From positions 1 to 5,553 of the forward strand of contig SDWL01000147.1 in NCBI GenBank assembly GCA_004195315.1: a stretch of 5,553 nucleotides of DNA, in the 5' to 3' direction. Shown here piece after piece: positions 5,535-5,553 of this stretch. How positions within the stretch are numbered: position 1 is the first letter of the stretch; every line of letters starts with the position of its first letter. The notes under the pieces are model-generated. The model searched no databases, was not told the origin of the DNA, and worked only from the letters and a program-made list of their open reading frames with translations. The position numbers and the translations under genes are program-made. This DNA is from Lutibacter sp. GTDB lineage: Bacteria; Bacteroidota; Bacteroidia; Flavobacteriales; Flavobacteriaceae.

Positions 5535-5553
5535 CTGTCTCTTATACACATCT
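5535..5553 (-). other. Tn5 mosaic-end sequencing adapter (right end, artefact)
   Basis: CTGTCTCTTATACACATCT is the exact reverse complement of the 19 bases at the left end, in the outward-to-inward arrangement left by two tagmentation events. Together the two ends imitate the terminal inverted repeats of a transposon, but there is no transposase between them and the sequence is the standard library adapter. It should be trimmed; genomic sequence ends at 5534. Confidence 0.98.

Noticed and set aside
1..5553. Composite transposon bounded by 19-bp inverted repeats
   Set aside because: The repeats are the Tn5 mosaic-end library adapter. The interior has no transposase or cargo genes, only housekeeping genes.
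1..5553. CRISPR array, tRNA, rRNA, riboswitch, defence or toxin-antitoxin system
   Set aside because: No regularly spaced repeats, cloverleaf-like segments, conserved RNA motifs or defence-type protein motifs were seen. The small ATPase and RecQ are in a housekeeping operon and lack the partner genes expected of a defence island.

Overview
The window looks like chromosomal core DNA from a low-GC Bacteroidota, most likely a Flavobacteriaceae-type organism. Three things point there: the strong A/T bias of codons and spacers; promoter boxes of the Bacteroidota type (TAnnTTTG) with little Shine-Dalgarno signal at the starts; and protein variants typical of that phylum, namely an HU with Trp in the beta-arm region, a RecQ with a large domain inserted before its zinc site, and an Fmt with an 'AFRML' loop. 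No mobile element, CRISPR array, RNA gene or foreign island was seen.

The two ends are not genomic. Bases 1-19 and 5535-5553 are perfect inverted copies of the 19-bp Tn5 mosaic end used in tagmentation libraries, so the genomic insert is 20-5534. The apparent start codon at position 3 lies inside the adapter. The first six residues of that reading frame (MCIRDR) are artefactual, and the first gene is really a 5'-truncated one.

Layout, left to right: (a) the C-terminal two thirds of a PLP-dependent class IV aminotransferase, + strand; (b) a convergent YqgE/AlgH-family protein on the - strand, overlapping it by 9 bp; (c) an HU-family nucleoid protein on the - strand, with a good intrinsic terminator behind it and a good Bacteroidota promoter in front of it; (d) a tightly packed - strand operon read as P-loop ATPase, recQ, fmt, where both junctions are 1-nt TAATG overlaps; (e) a divergent + strand DUF493 (YbeD-like) gene, followed by 69 bp of genomic DNA with no identifiable gene.

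The genes are housekeeping functions: initiator tRNA formylation (fmt), recombination and replication repair (recQ), nucleoid architecture (HU), amino-acid or folate-related transamination, and three poorly characterised conserved proteins (YqgE, the small ATPase, DUF493). The operon couples translation of recQ and fmt to the small ATPase, but a shared pathway is not evident. I found no credible new biological system. The items most worth a second look are the adapter artefact, the rearranged RecQ architecture, the uncharacterised ATPase coupled to recQ-fmt, and the operator-like palindrome at the predicted HU transcription start.
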